64,000 nucleotides of DNA from Planctomycetaceae bacterium (GTDB taxonomy: Bacteria > Planctomycetota > Phycisphaerae > SM23-33), in the NCBI GenBank assembly GCA_039680605.1, contig JBDKTA010000004.1, positions 1-64,000 on the forward strand, given 5' to 3'. The notes under the pieces are model-generated. The model was not told the DNA's origin and did no database searches. It saw only the letters and a list, made by a program, of their open reading frames with translations. Each line of letters begins with the position of its first letter. The stretch's first letter is position 1. Shown here in pieces: positions 32,034 to 41,385 of the stretch. Made by a program: the position numbers and the translations under genes.

Positions 32034-33475
32034 TCCGATCGCTCAGAACCCGTCTGCTGGTGGGAGTGCTGCTGGCCGTCGCCTGCCTGCTGACGCTGTT
32101 TGGCCTGGGCGTGTACGAGTCGTTCCGCCGCGCCCTGCTGGCCGAGTTCGACCAGTCGCTGCTGAGTACCGCCCGCACGCTGATGGCGGCGATCGAAACC
32201 GAAGGCAAGAAGACCGAACTGGAGCTGGACCTCAAGAAACTGCCCCAGTTCGCCCCCGGCCAGGAAGACGCTTATTTTCAGGCCTGGCTGACCGACGGCA
32301 AGTCCCTGATCCGCTCGCCGTCGCTGGGCAGCGGCGACCTGCCGATCATCCACGCCGGCAGCGGCGAAGCGATCTTCGAGAACATCGTCCTGCCCAGCGG
32401 TCGACCCGGACGCGCCGTCGCCCTGGCCGACGAGTCGCGCCTGGGCGGGCAGCGCCGCCCGGCCCCCAAGAAGAAGCCGCTTCCCATGATCACGCTGGTG
32501 CTGGCCCAAGGCACCGCCGCCATGCAGGCCCGACTGGCGCTGCTGGCGGTGCTGCTGTCGGCCGGCGGGGGCGCCACGCTGGCGGCCGCCATGGCGGTGA
32601 TGCTCATCGTGGTGCGGCGCGGGCTGGCGCCGCTGAACACGATCGCCCACGAGATCTCCGCCGTCACCAGCGACGACCTGACGTATCGCATCTCCGCCGC
32701 GGGCATGCCCGCCGAAATGACGCCCGTGGCGCACAAGCTCAACGATCTGCTGTCGCGCCTGGAGGATGCCTTCAAACGCGAACGCGGATTCACCTCCGAT
32801 GTCGCCCACGAATTGCGAACGCCGCTGGCGGGAATGCTCGCGACCCTCGAAGTCACCCTCTCGCGCAGCCGCACGGGCAAGGACTACGTCCAGGCGATGG
32901 AAGACTGCATGACCATCGCCGCCCAGATGCAGGCCATGGTCGAAAGCCTTCTCATGCTCGCGAGGCTCTCCAGCGGCAGCCTCGCCCTCCAGCGGCAGGA
33001 GGTGGATCTGGCCGGCGTGGCTGACAACTGCTGGAAGCTGCTATCGGCCCCGGCCGACGCGGCGCCGCCGGTTTTTGAAAACCGCTTGGGCGAACTGCGA
33101 TGCATCGCCGACGCCGACTGCATGGGCATGGTCTTCACCAACCTGCTGAACAACGCCATCACGTACAACCGCCCCGGCGGGCGCGTCTGGACCGACGCCC
33201 TGGCCGAAAACGGTCACGTGCATATCAGCGTCTCGAATACCGGATGCACGCTGCCCGCCGAGGCCGCCGAGCAGGTCTTCGTCCCGTTCTGGCGCGGCGA
33301 CCAGTCGCGCGCGATGACCGGCGTACACGCGGGCCTGGGTCTCTCGCTCGTCCAGCGCAGCATCGAAGCCCAAGGCGGGTCCGTCAAAGCGATCATCAAC
33401 GAAGACGACGGTATCTTCACGATCCGAATGACCTTGCCGGGGGGAGAACAGCAGGCCCTCGATCCTCGCCCCTGA
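32030..33475 (+). CDS. sensor histidine kinase
   Basis: The 481-residue membrane kinase has an N-terminal membrane segment (LLVGVLLAVACLLTLFGLGV), a periplasmic region of about 130 residues, a second membrane segment (about residues 165-200), a HAMP linker and the H-box SDVAHELRTPLAG with phospho-acceptor His260. The N-box NLLNNAITYN and G-box GLGLSLV form the ATPase domain. It is coupled to the response regulator and likely senses an envelope signal. The neighbouring PepSY-like proteins, secreted to the same compartment, could act as outputs or as modulators of its sensor region. Confidence 0.93.
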   Translation: MIRSLRTRLLVGVLLAVACLLTLFGLGVYESFRRALLAEFDQSLLSTARTLMAAIETEGKKTELELDLKKLPQFAPGQEDAYFQAWLTDGKSLIRSPSLGSGDLPIIHAGSGEAIFENIVLPSGRPGRAVALADESRLGGQRRPAPKKKPLPMITLVLAQGTAAMQARLALLAVLLSAGGGATLAAAMAVMLIVVRRGLAPLNTIAHEISAVTSDDLTYRISAAGMPAEMTPVAHKLNDLLSRLEDAFKRERGFTSDVAHELRTPLAGMLATLEVTLSRSRTGKDYVQAMEDCMTIAAQMQAMVESLLMLARLSSGSLALQRQEVDLAGVADNCWKLLSAPADAAPPVFENRLGELRCIADADCMGMVFTNLLNNAITYNRPGGRVWTDALAENGHVHISVSNTGCTLPAEAAEQVFVPFWRGDQSRAMTGVHAGLGLSLVQRSIEAQGGSVKAIINEDDGIFTIRMTLPGGEQQALDPRP

Positions 33476-33517
33476 TACGACAGCGGCTGTCGCAAAGAAT
33501 CAAGGGCTGATTCCCGC

Positions 33518-35362
33518 CTACTTGTTCGTCTGCGGAGGGGTCTTGGGCATCTCGGGGTTGAGGCTCTTGTACATCTCGGCCTGGGCCGCGCCGGTGGCGG
33601 GGGCCTGGCGTCGGGCGGCGCGGGCGTCTTCGAACTGGGCCTGGCCGGCGGGCATTTTGCCGTTGAGCGTCACGACCAGGCGGAACAGGTTGGTCTGCTC
33701 GCTCTTTTCGTTGTTGAAGACAGCCTGATTGAGCGGGTTGAGAACGCGGGCTTCCTGGGCGGCGATCTTGTCGAGCTGTTTGGTGACGGCGTCGCGCGGG
33801 GCCGGTTGCGTCGCGGAGGGCTCTTTCTTTTTCAAATCCTCTTGCGGCTGTGCCTCAGCCACCTGCGTCAGGGGCATGGGCGGGGCGTCGGCGATGGGTT
33901 CGCCAGCCGGGGCTTTCGCCTGGGCCGCCTGCGTCTGGGCGCTGTTGTTGAGCGAGTTGAGGCGGTTGGCGGCGGCGCGCGCGGCGTCGTTGTTCCAGTA
34001 GTCGTAAGAGTTCCGGTCGTTGAAATCCTGCCGCAGCTGGGACGCCTGGGCCGCCCGGGCCGCGGCGGGGGCGGCTTCAACGGGCACCTGCGCCACGTCC
34101 TGCTGGGCGCGGATGACGCTCAACTCGCCGCGCAGGCGCCCGAGCTGGTCTGCGGTGACGAAGGCCTCATATTGCACCTGGCTGTCGTTGTTGACGTTGG
34201 TGAGGTAGTAGTTGCCGATGGTGGCGGCGCCGAGGCTGCGCTGCTCCTTGACCACCAGCGGCCGCACGCCGTTGCGGACCATGGCGTTCTCGATGTCGCG
34301 CTGGGCCACGGCCAGGCTCGAGGTATTGATGACAACGTTGCTGGCCGTCAGGGCGTCGCCCTGCTCGGCGGGGGCGCCCGGCGCGGGGGCGGTGCGTTCA
34401 TCATCGCCATGTCGCTGGGCAACGGTCTGCGGCGGGGCGACAGAGGGCTCGTCCTGCCAGTTCTCGCCGCTGCGGGGCTGGGACTTTTTTTCCAGCACGG
34501 CGACCTGCTGCTCTTGAGCTTTCTCGCCCGCGCGCCGCGGCGGAGTTTCCCGCGGACCGCCCTTGGCCTGGGCCCGCGCCGGTCCGGCGGGCGCCGCGCC
34601 GGCCGCGGTGTCCGCGGGCGCGGGAGCCTTGGCGATGGGCTGCATGTCTTTGGAAGCCTTCTCCACGCTCTTGGGCGCCGGTCGCGCGGATTCGGCGGCG
34701 GCGTACCCGTCTGAAACGCTCTTCTTGCGGAGGCCCGAACTGTCTTCGCCCGAGGCGCGTGCATGGGCCACATCGCGGTTCAGATCGTTCTTCACCTGCC
34801 CGCCCTGAGCGGGAAGCGCGGGGGCGGCCTGAGGCGCTTTGAGGGCTTCGACGGTTCCGTCCTTGCCGGCCAGTTCTGTCTCGCGGCGGGCTTTGCCGTC
34901 AGGGGTTTGGGCATGCTCTGTGTCCGGCGTGGCCGCGGGGGCGCCGGGTTTCTCCGGCGCCTGTTCCGGCGCGCGGGCCAGTTCGCCCAGCTTGTGCGGG
35001 CCTTGCGGTGTGGCATATTTGACGGCATTGACCATCATCACCCCGGCCGCCCCGACGGCCAGCAGCACCACCGCGGCGGCGGCATAGGAGATCCAGCGCA
35101 TCGAGCGGTAGGCTCGTGCCGCCGGCGCCGGCAGCAGGTGGGTGCGTTCAGTGCGGGCCAGCACGTGGCGGACGAAGTCGTCCGCCGTCCGCTCGCGGGG
35201 CAGTTGCCGCAGCAGGTTTCGCGTGGCCTTGAGGCGTTCGAGCTCGCCGGCAAGGTCCTTGTCGTACGCCAGCACTTCGTCGATCTGCCGCACCCGCGAG
35301 GGGCTCAGTTCGCCGTCGAGGTACGCCGACAATTCGTTCGAGATTTCATCACGCTTGTTCAT
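33518..35362 (-). CDS. anti-sigma factor with long extracytoplasmic region
   Basis: The 614-residue protein has an N-terminal anti-sigma domain (ELSAYLDGELSPSRVRQIDEVL...) without the HxxxCxxC zinc motif, one membrane segment near residues 93-112 (ISYAAAAVVLLAVGAAGVMM) and about 500 extracytoplasmic residues. These are mostly Ala/Pro/Gln-rich and low in complexity, with one ordered stretch (about residues 340-430: VVINTSSLAVAQRDIENAM, NYYLTNVNNDSQVQYEAFV) that may be a sensor domain. It is coupled to the ECF sigma gene (overlap of four bases) and should hold that sigma factor at the membrane until an envelope signal releases it. Confidence 0.8.
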   Translation of the reverse strand: MNKRDEISNELSAYLDGELSPSRVRQIDEVLAYDKDLAGELERLKATRNLLRQLPRERTADDFVRHVLARTERTHLLPAPAARAYRSMRWISYAAAAVVLLAVGAAGVMMVNAVKYATPQGPHKLGELARAPEQAPEKPGAPAATPDTEHAQTPDGKARRETELAGKDGTVEALKAPQAAPALPAQGGQVKNDLNRDVAHARASGEDSSGLRKKSVSDGYAAAESARPAPKSVEKASKDMQPIAKAPAPADTAAGAAPAGPARAQAKGGPRETPPRRAGEKAQEQQVAVLEKKSQPRSGENWQDEPSVAPPQTVAQRHGDDERTAPAPGAPAEQGDALTASNVVINTSSLAVAQRDIENAMVRNGVRPLVVKEQRSLGAATIGNYYLTNVNNDSQVQYEAFVTADQLGRLRGELSVIRAQQDVAQVPVEAAPAAARAAQASQLRQDFNDRNSYDYWNNDAARAAANRLNSLNNSAQTQAAQAKAPAGEPIADAPPMPLTQVAEAQPQEDLKKKEPSATQPAPRDAVTKQLDKIAAQEARVLNPLNQAVFNNEKSEQTNLFRLVVTLNGKMPAGQAQFEDARAARRQAPATGAAQAEMYKSLNPEMPKTPPQTNK

Positions 35363-36027
35363 GATGGTTCTATCAGCCAGGTCAACCGGTTCCGCAGCAG
35401 GCAGCGGGCCCGGTGCAGGCGGCTCTTGATCGTGCCCACCGGCAGCTCCAGCACCTCGGCTATCTGCGCGTAATCCAGGTCTTCAACATCTCGCAGCACC
35501 ACGACCACGCGGTACTCGTCTTCCAACTCGTCCACCGCCGCCGCCACGATGCGGTGGATCTCGTCGCCGGCGGCCCCGTCGTGCGGGTCCAGCACGCGCC
35601 GCCCGGCGATGGCGGCCGTCAGCTCCTCGGCCTGGGCGGCCTCTCCGTCATCGTCTCGCCGCGTCAGCGACTGAAACTTCACCCGCCCGTCTCGGCGTCG
35701 ATGGGAGATCGCCAGGTTCGCCGCGATACGAAACAGCCAGGTATAAAATTTGCTTTGCCCTCGAAATTGGCTCAGCCGTTCCATCGCCTTGAGGAACACA
35801 TCCTGGGCCAGTTCCTCGGCATCGGCCCTCCGGCCAACCATGCGAAAGATCACGTTAAAAACACGGTGCTGGTACTTCGTCACCAGCAAGCCGAAGGCTT
35901 CCATGTCGCCCTTGCGGCTGCGGGCCACCAGGTCCGCATCCTCGAAAGAGATCGCCTCGTCGCTCGCCGCGGCGAGAGGTTCGGCGGAAATCTTTCCGGC
36001 CAATATGTCCGACGCGTGATCTGCCAC
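35359..36027 (-). CDS. ECF-family RNA polymerase sigma factor
   Basis: The 222-residue sigma-70 family factor has region 2 (DAFGLLVTKYQHRVFNVIFRMVG-like, with DAEELAQDVFLKAMERLSQFRG) and region 4 (YRVVVVLRDVEDLDYAQIAEVL and GTIKSRLHRARCLLR). A variable acidic linker joins them. It is coupled to the anti-sigma gene. The group resembles SigE/RpoE-like planctomycete ECF factors, whose usual role is envelope stress or a cell-surface programme. Confidence 0.95.
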   Translation of the reverse strand: MADHASDILAGKISAEPLAAASDEAISFEDADLVARSRKGDMEAFGLLVTKYQHRVFNVIFRMVGRRADAEELAQDVFLKAMERLSQFRGQSKFYTWLFRIAANLAISHRRRDGRVKFQSLTRRDDDGEAAQAEELTAAIAGRRVLDPHDGAAGDEIHRIVAAAVDELEDEYRVVVVLRDVEDLDYAQIAEVLELPVGTIKSRLHRARCLLRNRLTWLIEPS

Positions 36028-36115
36028 AATGTTCCCGGAATCTTATGGACCGCCCGAAGAAAATGCAGCGGTCTCCCAAGGCCCCATGATACCGCGCCCC
36101 GCGCAAGGAGGCCAT

Positions 36116-36203
36116 ATGGAGTGCGGCAGCCTTAGCTGCCGCTTTAAGAGTTACTCTAAACCCAACAACTCAAATAGCGCCAGCTAAGGCTGCCGCACTC
36201 CAT
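36116..36203. repeat. 88-bp hairpin element with perfect 23-bp arms
   Basis: Arms at 36116-36138 and 36181-36203 are exact complements, starting ATGGAGTGCGGCAGCC. The 42-bp loop is AT-richer than the surroundings. It lies between the ECF sigma gene's upstream region and the clpC terminator and has the form of a small palindromic mobile repeat. Confidence 0.85.
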
Positions 36204-36238
36204 AAAAAAGGCACGGGCTTCTGGGGCCCGTGCCTTTT
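36204..36238 (-). terminator. terminator of clpC, possibly bidirectional
   Basis: GGCACGGGC (36210-36218) pairs exactly with GCCCGTGCC (36226-36234) around a seven-base loop. On the minus strand the hairpin is followed by six T, 17 bp past the clpC stop. The plus strand also has a four-T run. Confidence 0.9.
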
Positions 36239-36254
36239 GTGCAATCAGGACGAT

Positions 36255-38789
36255 CTACTTAGCGGCGGGCTGCTCGACCGGCTTTTCCTGTGGCTCGCGC
36301 TGGCCGGCGCCTTCGAAGTACAGGTGTTTGTCTTCGGGCTTTTCGCCCTCGGCCACCGTGACGAGGATCTTGGTCTTCTCACCGTAAACGCCTCGGAGGA
36401 TGTCCTCGCTGATGGGGTCCTCGACGAACTGCTCGATGCTCCGCCGCAGCGGGCGGGCGCCGAAGTCGGGGTTGTAGCCCTTCTCGATGAGGAACTCCTT
36501 GGCCTGCTCGGTCAGCTCGAGTTCGAGCCCGCGCTCGCCCAGGCGGTCGCGCACCTTGCGCAATTCGTACTCGACGATCGTCTCGAGGTCCACGCGGCTG
36601 AGGCTCTTGAAGACGATGATGTCGTCGAGGCGGTTGAGGAACTCCGGGCGGAAGTGGCGTTCCACTTCCTTGTGGAGCATGTCCTTCATCTTCTCGTACG
36701 TCGTTTCCTCGTCGCGCTTGGCAAAGCCGAAGCCGCCGCGGTTCTTGATCATCTCGGCGCCGATGTTGGTCGTCAGGATCAGCACCGTGTTGCGGAAGTC
36801 GACCCGCCGCCCGAACGAGTCGGTGAGCTGGCCTTCTTCCATGATCTGCAGGAGCATGTTGAACACGTCGGGGTGGGCCTTCTCGATCTCATCGAGCAGC
36901 ACCACCGAGTACGGGCGGCGGCGGATGCGCTCGGTGAGCTGCCCGCCTTCTTCGTAACCGACGTATCCGGGCGGGGCGCCGATCAGGCGCGAGATATTGT
37001 GCTTCTCCATGTACTCGGACATGTCGATCTGCACAATCGCCTCGTCGTCGCCGAACATGAACTCGGCCAGCGCCTTGGACAGCAGCGTTTTGCCCACGCC
37101 GGAGGGTCCGGCGAAGATAAAGCTGCCCATCGGCCGGCGCGGGTCTTTCATGCCCGAGCGGGCGCGGCGGATGCTCTTGGAAACGATCTTGATGGCCTCG
37201 TCCTGGCTGACGACGCGCTTGTGCAGTTCGTTTTCCAGTTCGAGCAGGCGCTGGGCCTCTTCTTTTTCCAGGCGCGTCAGGGGCACGCCGGTCATTTTCG
37301 AGACAACCTCGGCGACGACTTCTTCGTCGACGACGCCGGCCGTCTGGCTGGCGCGGTGTTCCCATTCGCTCTGCGTGCGTTCGACGGTCTCGCGGAGCTT
37401 TTCGGCCTCGTCGCGCAGTTCAGCCGCCCGCTCATAGTCGGCGCTCTTGACGGCCTCGTCTTTGGCGCGCTGCAGGTTGCCGATCTGCTCTTCGAGACCC
37501 TTGAGATCCGGCGGCTTGGTCATGGTCTTGAGTCGCACGCGGGCGCCGGCCTCGTCGATGACGTCGATGGCCTTGTCGGGCTGGACGCGTCCGGTGATAT
37601 AGCGGCCGGACAGTTCGACGGCCTGCTCGAGCGCGCGGGTGGTGAACTCGACGCGGTGGTGCTTCTGGTATCGGTCGCGCAGGCCCTTGAGGATCTCGAG
37701 GGTCTGGTCCTTATTCGGCGGGTTGACGATGATGGTCTGGAACCGCCGCTCGAGAGCGCCGTCCTTCTCGATATGCTTGCGGTACTCGTCCATCGTGGTG
37801 GCCCCGACGCACTGGATCTCGCCGCGCGACAGGGAGGGCTTGAGCACGTTGGCCGCGTCGATGGCGCCTTCGGCGCCGCCGGCCCCGACGAGCGTGTGCA
37901 TCTCGTCGATGAACAGGATGACGTTGTGCGCGCGGCGCACCTCGTTCATGACAGCCTTGATGCGCTCCTCGAACTGCCCGCGGTACTTGGTGCCAGCGAC
38001 CATCATCGCCAGGTCGAGGGCGACGATGCGTCGGTCGGCCAGGATGTCCGGGATGTCGCGGCTGACGATGCGCTGGGCGAGTCCTTCGACGATGGCGGTT
38101 TTGCCCACGCCCGCTTCGCCCAGCAGCACGGGGTTATTCTTGGTGCGGCGGCAGAGCACCTGGATGACGCGTTCGATCTCATCGCTGCGCCCAATGACCG
38201 GGTCGAGCTTGCCCTCGACGGCCAGTTCGGTCAGGTCGCGGCCGAAGCTGTCCAGCGCGGGGGTTTTGCTCTTTCCGCCGCGGGGGCGTGTTCCGCCCTC
38301 GCCGGCGGCGCCCTGGGGCGCCTGGGCCTGAGCTTCCTCTTCGGGCTCCATGCCCGCGCCCAGCAGGTGCAGCACTTCGTCGCGCACTTCCTCGAGCTTG
38401 AGCCCGAGGTTCAGCAGCACCTGGGCGGCCACGCCTTCCTGCTCTCGCAGGAGGCCCAGCAGCACGTGCTCGGTGCCGACGTAGTTATGGTTGAGGTTGT
38501 GGGCCTCTTCAATGGCGTACTCGATGACCTTCTTGGCCTTGGGCGTCTGGGGGAGCTTGCCCATGGTGACCATGTCCGGCCCGGTCTTGACGAGCTTCTC
38601 GACTTCCATGCGGACCTTGGCCAAGTCGACGCCGAGGTTCTTGAGCACGTTAGCCCCGACGCCCTGGCCTTCCTTGACCAAGCCCAGCAGGATGTGCTCG
38701 GTGCCGATGTACTCGTGGTTGAAGCGCTGGGCTTCCTGGTTGGCCAAGGCCATCACTTTTCTTGCGCGTTCAGTGAACCGTTCAAACAT
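36255..38789 (-). CDS. clpC: ClpC-type AAA+ protease ATPase subunit
   Basis: The 844-residue HSP100 unfoldase has the two Clp N repeats (residues about 1-145), AAA+ domain 1 with Walker A GEAGVGKT (224-231), and the middle UVR-type coiled coil ([17 protein letters not shown], about 450-467). AAA+ domain 2 carries Walker A GPSGVGKT (561-568), then the C-terminal D2-small domain. It delivers proteins to ClpP. A -10-like TACAAT is visible on the minus strand at 38840-38845, upstream of the start. A strong terminator follows, so it is probably monocistronic. Confidence 0.97.
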   Translation of the reverse strand: MFERFTERARKVMALANQEAQRFNHEYIGTEHILLGLVKEGQGVGANVLKNLGVDLAKVRMEVEKLVKTGPDMVTMGKLPQTPKAKKVIEYAIEEAHNLNHNYVGTEHVLLGLLREQEGVAAQVLLNLGLKLEEVRDEVLHLLGAGMEPEEEAQAQAPQGAAGEGGTRPRGGKSKTPALDSFGRDLTELAVEGKLDPVIGRSDEIERVIQVLCRRTKNNPVLLGEAGVGKTAIVEGLAQRIVSRDIPDILADRRIVALDLAMMVAGTKYRGQFEERIKAVMNEVRRAHNVILFIDEMHTLVGAGGAEGAIDAANVLKPSLSRGEIQCVGATTMDEYRKHIEKDGALERRFQTIIVNPPNKDQTLEILKGLRDRYQKHHRVEFTTRALEQAVELSGRYITGRVQPDKAIDVIDEAGARVRLKTMTKPPDLKGLEEQIGNLQRAKDEAVKSADYERAAELRDEAEKLRETVERTQSEWEHRASQTAGVVDEEVVAEVVSKMTGVPLTRLEKEEAQRLLELENELHKRVVSQDEAIKIVSKSIRRARSGMKDPRRPMGSFIFAGPSGVGKTLLSKALAEFMFGDDEAIVQIDMSEYMEKHNISRLIGAPPGYVGYEEGGQLTERIRRRPYSVVLLDEIEKAHPDVFNMLLQIMEEGQLTDSFGRRVDFRNTVLILTTNIGAEMIKNRGGFGFAKRDEETTYEKMKDMLHKEVERHFRPEFLNRLDDIIVFKSLSRVDLETIVEYELRKVRDRLGERGLELELTEQAKEFLIEKGYNPDFGARPLRRSIEQFVEDPISEDILRGVYGEKTKILVTVAEGEKPEDKHLYFEGAGQREPQEKPVEQPAAK

Positions 38790-39201
38790 TTCGTATGTTT
38801 CCGGCGCCGTTGAGGCCCCGAATTCTCCTATACATAGTCATTGTACACACAAACCACCCGCCTTGCCTCCCTTCTTATCGGCAACTGAAGGCATTCTATG
38901 CACCTGCTTGGGATATTGACGCGGCATTGTGCATCCCCATCAGCAGCGGCGGCCGGGCATAGGTTTCTTACGATGGGCGGCGATTGCAGTTCGACTTCAA
39001 TTGACGGCGATGGCACCAAGCGGCAAAGATACGTCAAAGAAGTTGATGGTGCCCTTAACTTCTCCCGACTCTGTGAGCCCTGTGTCTGAACAATTTGCAC
39101 TATTCATCCTTCAGGAGTTTTGGCCCCGGAGGGGCCTTCGTGCTTAGCCAAGGGCGCGGGGGGAGCGAAGCGAGCCCAAGCCCTGGGGATGATGCAAAGG
39201 T
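38790..39201. other. intergenic region with palindromic repeats
   Basis: The right-hand part (about 38790-38850) should hold the clpC promoter. From about 39110 a repeat-rich patch contains the GGCCCCGGAGGGGCC palindrome (about 39122-39136) and a GAGCGAAGCGAGCCC-type segment. It continues past 39201 to a second GCCCCGGAGGGGC near 39210, which forms the end of the polyprenyl synthase gene. I see no gene in 38850-39100. Confidence 0.55.
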
Positions 39202-40086
39202 TCAATGAGCCCCGGAGGGGCGGCCGTGAGACGCGCCCTGACCGCTTATCAGCGGGGCGATGTCTTTTTCCAGGAACTCGGCCAGGGCCACTGCAGCGGC
39301 CGGCCATGGAGCGACAGCCGCAAATGCATCGCGCAGCGTCTGGTCGAGATAGCGCCGGGCCAGGCCGGGATCGATGGCGGCCAGGGTGGGTTTCTTGCGT
39401 GCGGCGTCGGTGCCCAGGGTCTTGCCGCATTGCCGCTCGCTGCCGGTGATGTCCAGCAGGTCGTCGCCGAGCTGATAGGCGGTGCCCAGGCAGTAGCCCA
39501 CTTCGGTCAGCGCCGCCGAGAGCGCAGGGTCGCCGCCGCCGGCGAGCGAGGCGGCAAAAGCGAAGAACGCCCCGCTCTTGCCCCGGGCCAGGTGCAGGCA
39601 CGTCTGCACGTCGCCGGATCTATTGCGGCAGAGCAGTTCCTGCCGGGCTTCGGCGGCGCAGGTTTCGGCCACCGCGTCAATGAAGGGTCCGACCAGCCGC
39701 CCGCCGTCGATGGCGGCGATCAGGGCGATCGCCCGGCACAGCAGCAGGTCGCCGATGAGCACGGCGGCAGAGCAGCCGCTCTGCTGCCACAGCGTGGGCA
39801 TGGAGCGGCGGATCACGCCGGCGTCGATCACGTCGTCGTGGCAGAGGCTGGCGGTGTGGACGAGTTCCACCGCCGCGCAGGCCGGCTGAAGCGCCGCTGA
39901 AGCGGTGTCGAGCGTTTCACTCAGCCGCGCCACCAGGCGCGTGCGGAGCATCTTGCCCGGCAGGAGGCACTGCCAGTTGGCCTCAGCCGCCAGCGGCGTC
40001 AGCGCCAGCTTGAGCTGATGGACGACCGTCGCGCGGGTGGCGACGACCAGGTCCAGCGTCCGCGGGGCTGCGGCAGTCTCGGTCAT
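39202..40086 (-). CDS. polyprenyl diphosphate synthase
   Basis: The 294-residue trans-isoprenyl diphosphate synthase carries both aspartate-rich motifs, LCHDDVIDAGVIRRS (first DDxxD) and YQLGDDLLDITGS (second DDxxD), and builds the side chain of menaquinone or ubiquinone-type quinones. The frame stays open upstream, but I choose the ATG at 40086 with AAAGGAG seven bases before it. Its last residues (GQGASHGRPSGAH) overlap a REP-type palindrome. It follows the respiratory operon on the same strand by 34 bp, which suggests coordinated supply of quinone to the Act/cbb3 chain. Confidence 0.9.
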   Translation of the reverse strand: MTETAAAPRTLDLVVATRATVVHQLKLALTPLAAEANWQCLLPGKMLRTRLVARLSETLDTASAALQPACAAVELVHTASLCHDDVIDAGVIRRSMPTLWQQSGCSAAVLIGDLLLCRAIALIAAIDGGRLVGPFIDAVAETCAAEARQELLCRNRSGDVQTCLHLARGKSGAFFAFAASLAGGGDPALSAALTEVGYCLGTAYQLGDDLLDITGSERQCGKTLGTDAARKKPTLAAIDPGLARRYLDQTLRDAFAAVAPWPAAAVALAEFLEKDIAPLISGQGASHGRPSGAH

Positions 40087-40120
40087 GTGCGATGCTCCTT
40101 TCATGGGCGTGAAATTATAG

Positions 40121-40651
40121 TCACCGCCCGGGATTCGGTTCCCTCGCGGGTCTCGTGGCGGTAGCGAAGCTGCGAACGTACAGGACCAGCGGCCAGCGGT
40201 GCTCGGCCGGCACGACGCGTTCGAGCACGGGCTGGTGACCAGTTCCTGTAAGCATGCGGCGCAGGAGTTCGCCATCGCCGAGTTGCTGCACGGACGGGCG
40301 GCGAAGGTCCGCCGGGGTGGGCACGTAACTTTCGCCGACGGGTCCGGACCCGCCGCCGTCGCTCCCGTGGCAGAACGTGCAGTAGTAGTCGTAGTACGTT
40401 CTTCCGCGTCGGAGCTGCTCGCCCGTCGCGGGCAGAGGGTTGCGCTGGGTGGCCGCCTCTTGCGTGGTCGGGGCCGGCGCGAAGGCCTCGTGCTGGGGTC
40501 GCGCGGCGGCGGGCATGGGCGGCATCTGCGCCTGGAAGGCCTGCACGGCGGGCTGGGTTCGCATCCGTGGGCCTGGCAGAAATGCCAGAACGCCCCAGGT
40601 GAACATGCCCGCCAGGACGGCGCCAGCCAGAGTTCGGATCAGCCATTTCAT
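40121..40651 (-). CDS. monoheme c-type cytochrome, ActE-like candidate
   Basis: The 176-residue protein has one N-terminal membrane anchor or uncleaved signal (LAGAVLAGMFTWGVLAFL), a Pro/Gln-rich spacer and a c-type heme motif YCTFCHGSDGGGSG, with a later Met region for axial ligation. It is the last gene of a coupled respiratory operon and matches ActE in size and type (one membrane-anchored heme c in alternative complex III), although its position differs from the usual order. Role as electron carrier from the Act complex to the oxidase is inferred. Confidence 0.8.
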   Translation of the reverse strand: MKWLIRTLAGAVLAGMFTWGVLAFLPGPRMRTQPAVQAFQAQMPPMPAAARPQHEAFAPAPTTQEAATQRNPLPATGEQLRRGRTYYDYYCTFCHGSDGGGSGPVGESYVPTPADLRRPSVQQLGDGELLRRMLTGTGHQPVLERVVPAEHRWPLVLYVRSFATATRPAREPNPGR

Positions 40652-40926
40652 GGCGGCGTTCCTTTGTCAGCGATATCGTGAGCCGCGGGCAGCGTCTCGA
40701 TCTGCCGCGGGGCGTGACGGTTTTGCTCATTGCTGGGGCGGCTGGAAGAATAGACCGACTGAGCGGGCACATCGGGCATGGCGCCGAAGTCCCACAGGCG
40801 GGGGACGTCGGGCATGAACATGTGGAAGATCATGCACCAGGTCACCACGCCCAGCGTCAGCCCCGCCGCCAGCAGCCATCCCCAGACCGGCCGGGTATGA
40901 TGATATTGTTCGTATTTGTTGAGCAT
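40648..40926 (-). CDS. small single-span membrane protein of the respiratory operon
   Basis: The 92-residue protein has one membrane segment (WGWLLAAGLTLGVVTWCMIF, residues about 15-34) and a polar C-terminal tail. I do not recognise a family. It overlaps the cytochrome gene by four bases and lies 7 bp after the next small gene, so it is made together with the Act/cbb3 proteins and may be a small structural or assembly subunit. Confidence 0.65.
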   Translation of the reverse strand: MLNKYEQYHHTRPVWGWLLAAGLTLGVVTWCMIFHMFMPDVPRLWDFGAMPDVPAQSVYSSSRPSNEQNRHAPRQIETLPAAHDIADKGTPP

Positions 40927-40933
40927 GGGTCCC

Positions 40934-41194
40934 TCACCAGTTGGGCGGGTCGATGAACCGCACCACGGCGTAGATCAGCCCGTAGACGAGCATGCCCACA
41001 TACGTCAGGATCAGCACCCAGGGCATGTAGCCGATCACGTTGCGCCAGCCGACCTGCGTCTCGACCCGGCCCTGGCGCTTCACGCGCGGGTGCTTGAGCA
41101 TGTAGAACGTCAGGCACGTCACCGCCACCAGGCCCAGGCCGGCGGCCACGGCGATGATCAGCCACTGGGCGTATCGGGTCATCTGGGGAATCAT
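40934..41194 (-). CDS. small two-span membrane protein of the respiratory operon
   Basis: The 86-residue protein has two membrane segments, LIIAVAAGLGLVAVTCLTFY and VLILTYVGMLVYGLIYAVV, joined by a basic loop. The start overlaps the ccoS stop by four bases. No family is recognised; a subunit of the cbb3 oxidase or of the Act complex is plausible by position. Confidence 0.65.
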   Translation of the reverse strand: MIPQMTRYAQWLIIAVAAGLGLVAVTCLTFYMLKHPRVKRQGRVETQVGWRNVIGYMPWVLILTYVGMLVYGLIYAVVRFIDPPNW

Positions 41195-41385
41195 GGTTTG
41201 TCTTCCTTGGGGCGGGGCGCGGGTTCGTCGTCGTCGGGAATTCCGCTGCGCAGGGGCAGGCGCGCCGCCCGGTCCTGACGCGAAAACTGCTTGTGACGGA
41301 TGGCCCAGACCAGCGCCGCCGCGATTGCTATCAGCGCCAGTGCGGCCATCACGATCCAGATGTACAGCAGCGACACGGCGATCAT
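41191..41385 (-). CDS. ccoS: cbb3-type cytochrome oxidase maturation protein CcoS
   Basis: The 64-residue protein matches CcoS: one membrane segment (YIWIVMAALALIAIAAALVW), then the short HKQF..Q motif and a tail ending in PDDDEP. CcoS is needed for cofactor insertion into cbb3 oxidases. The ATG at 41385 has AAAGGAG upstream and overlaps the ccoO stop. CcoG, H and I partners are not in this window. Confidence 0.8.
   Translation of the reverse strand: MIAVSLLYIWIVMAALALIAIAAALVWAIRHKQFSRQDRAARLPLRSGIPDDDEPAPRPKEDKP

Noticed and set aside
36237-38813. 858-codon frame opposite clpC
   Set aside because: Antisense shadow of clpC; composition is typical of reverse frames and no family matches.
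38898-39147. Small frames between clpC and the polyprenyl synthase
   Set aside because: Overlapping frames without start signals. The region's visible structure is repeats and the clpC promoter.
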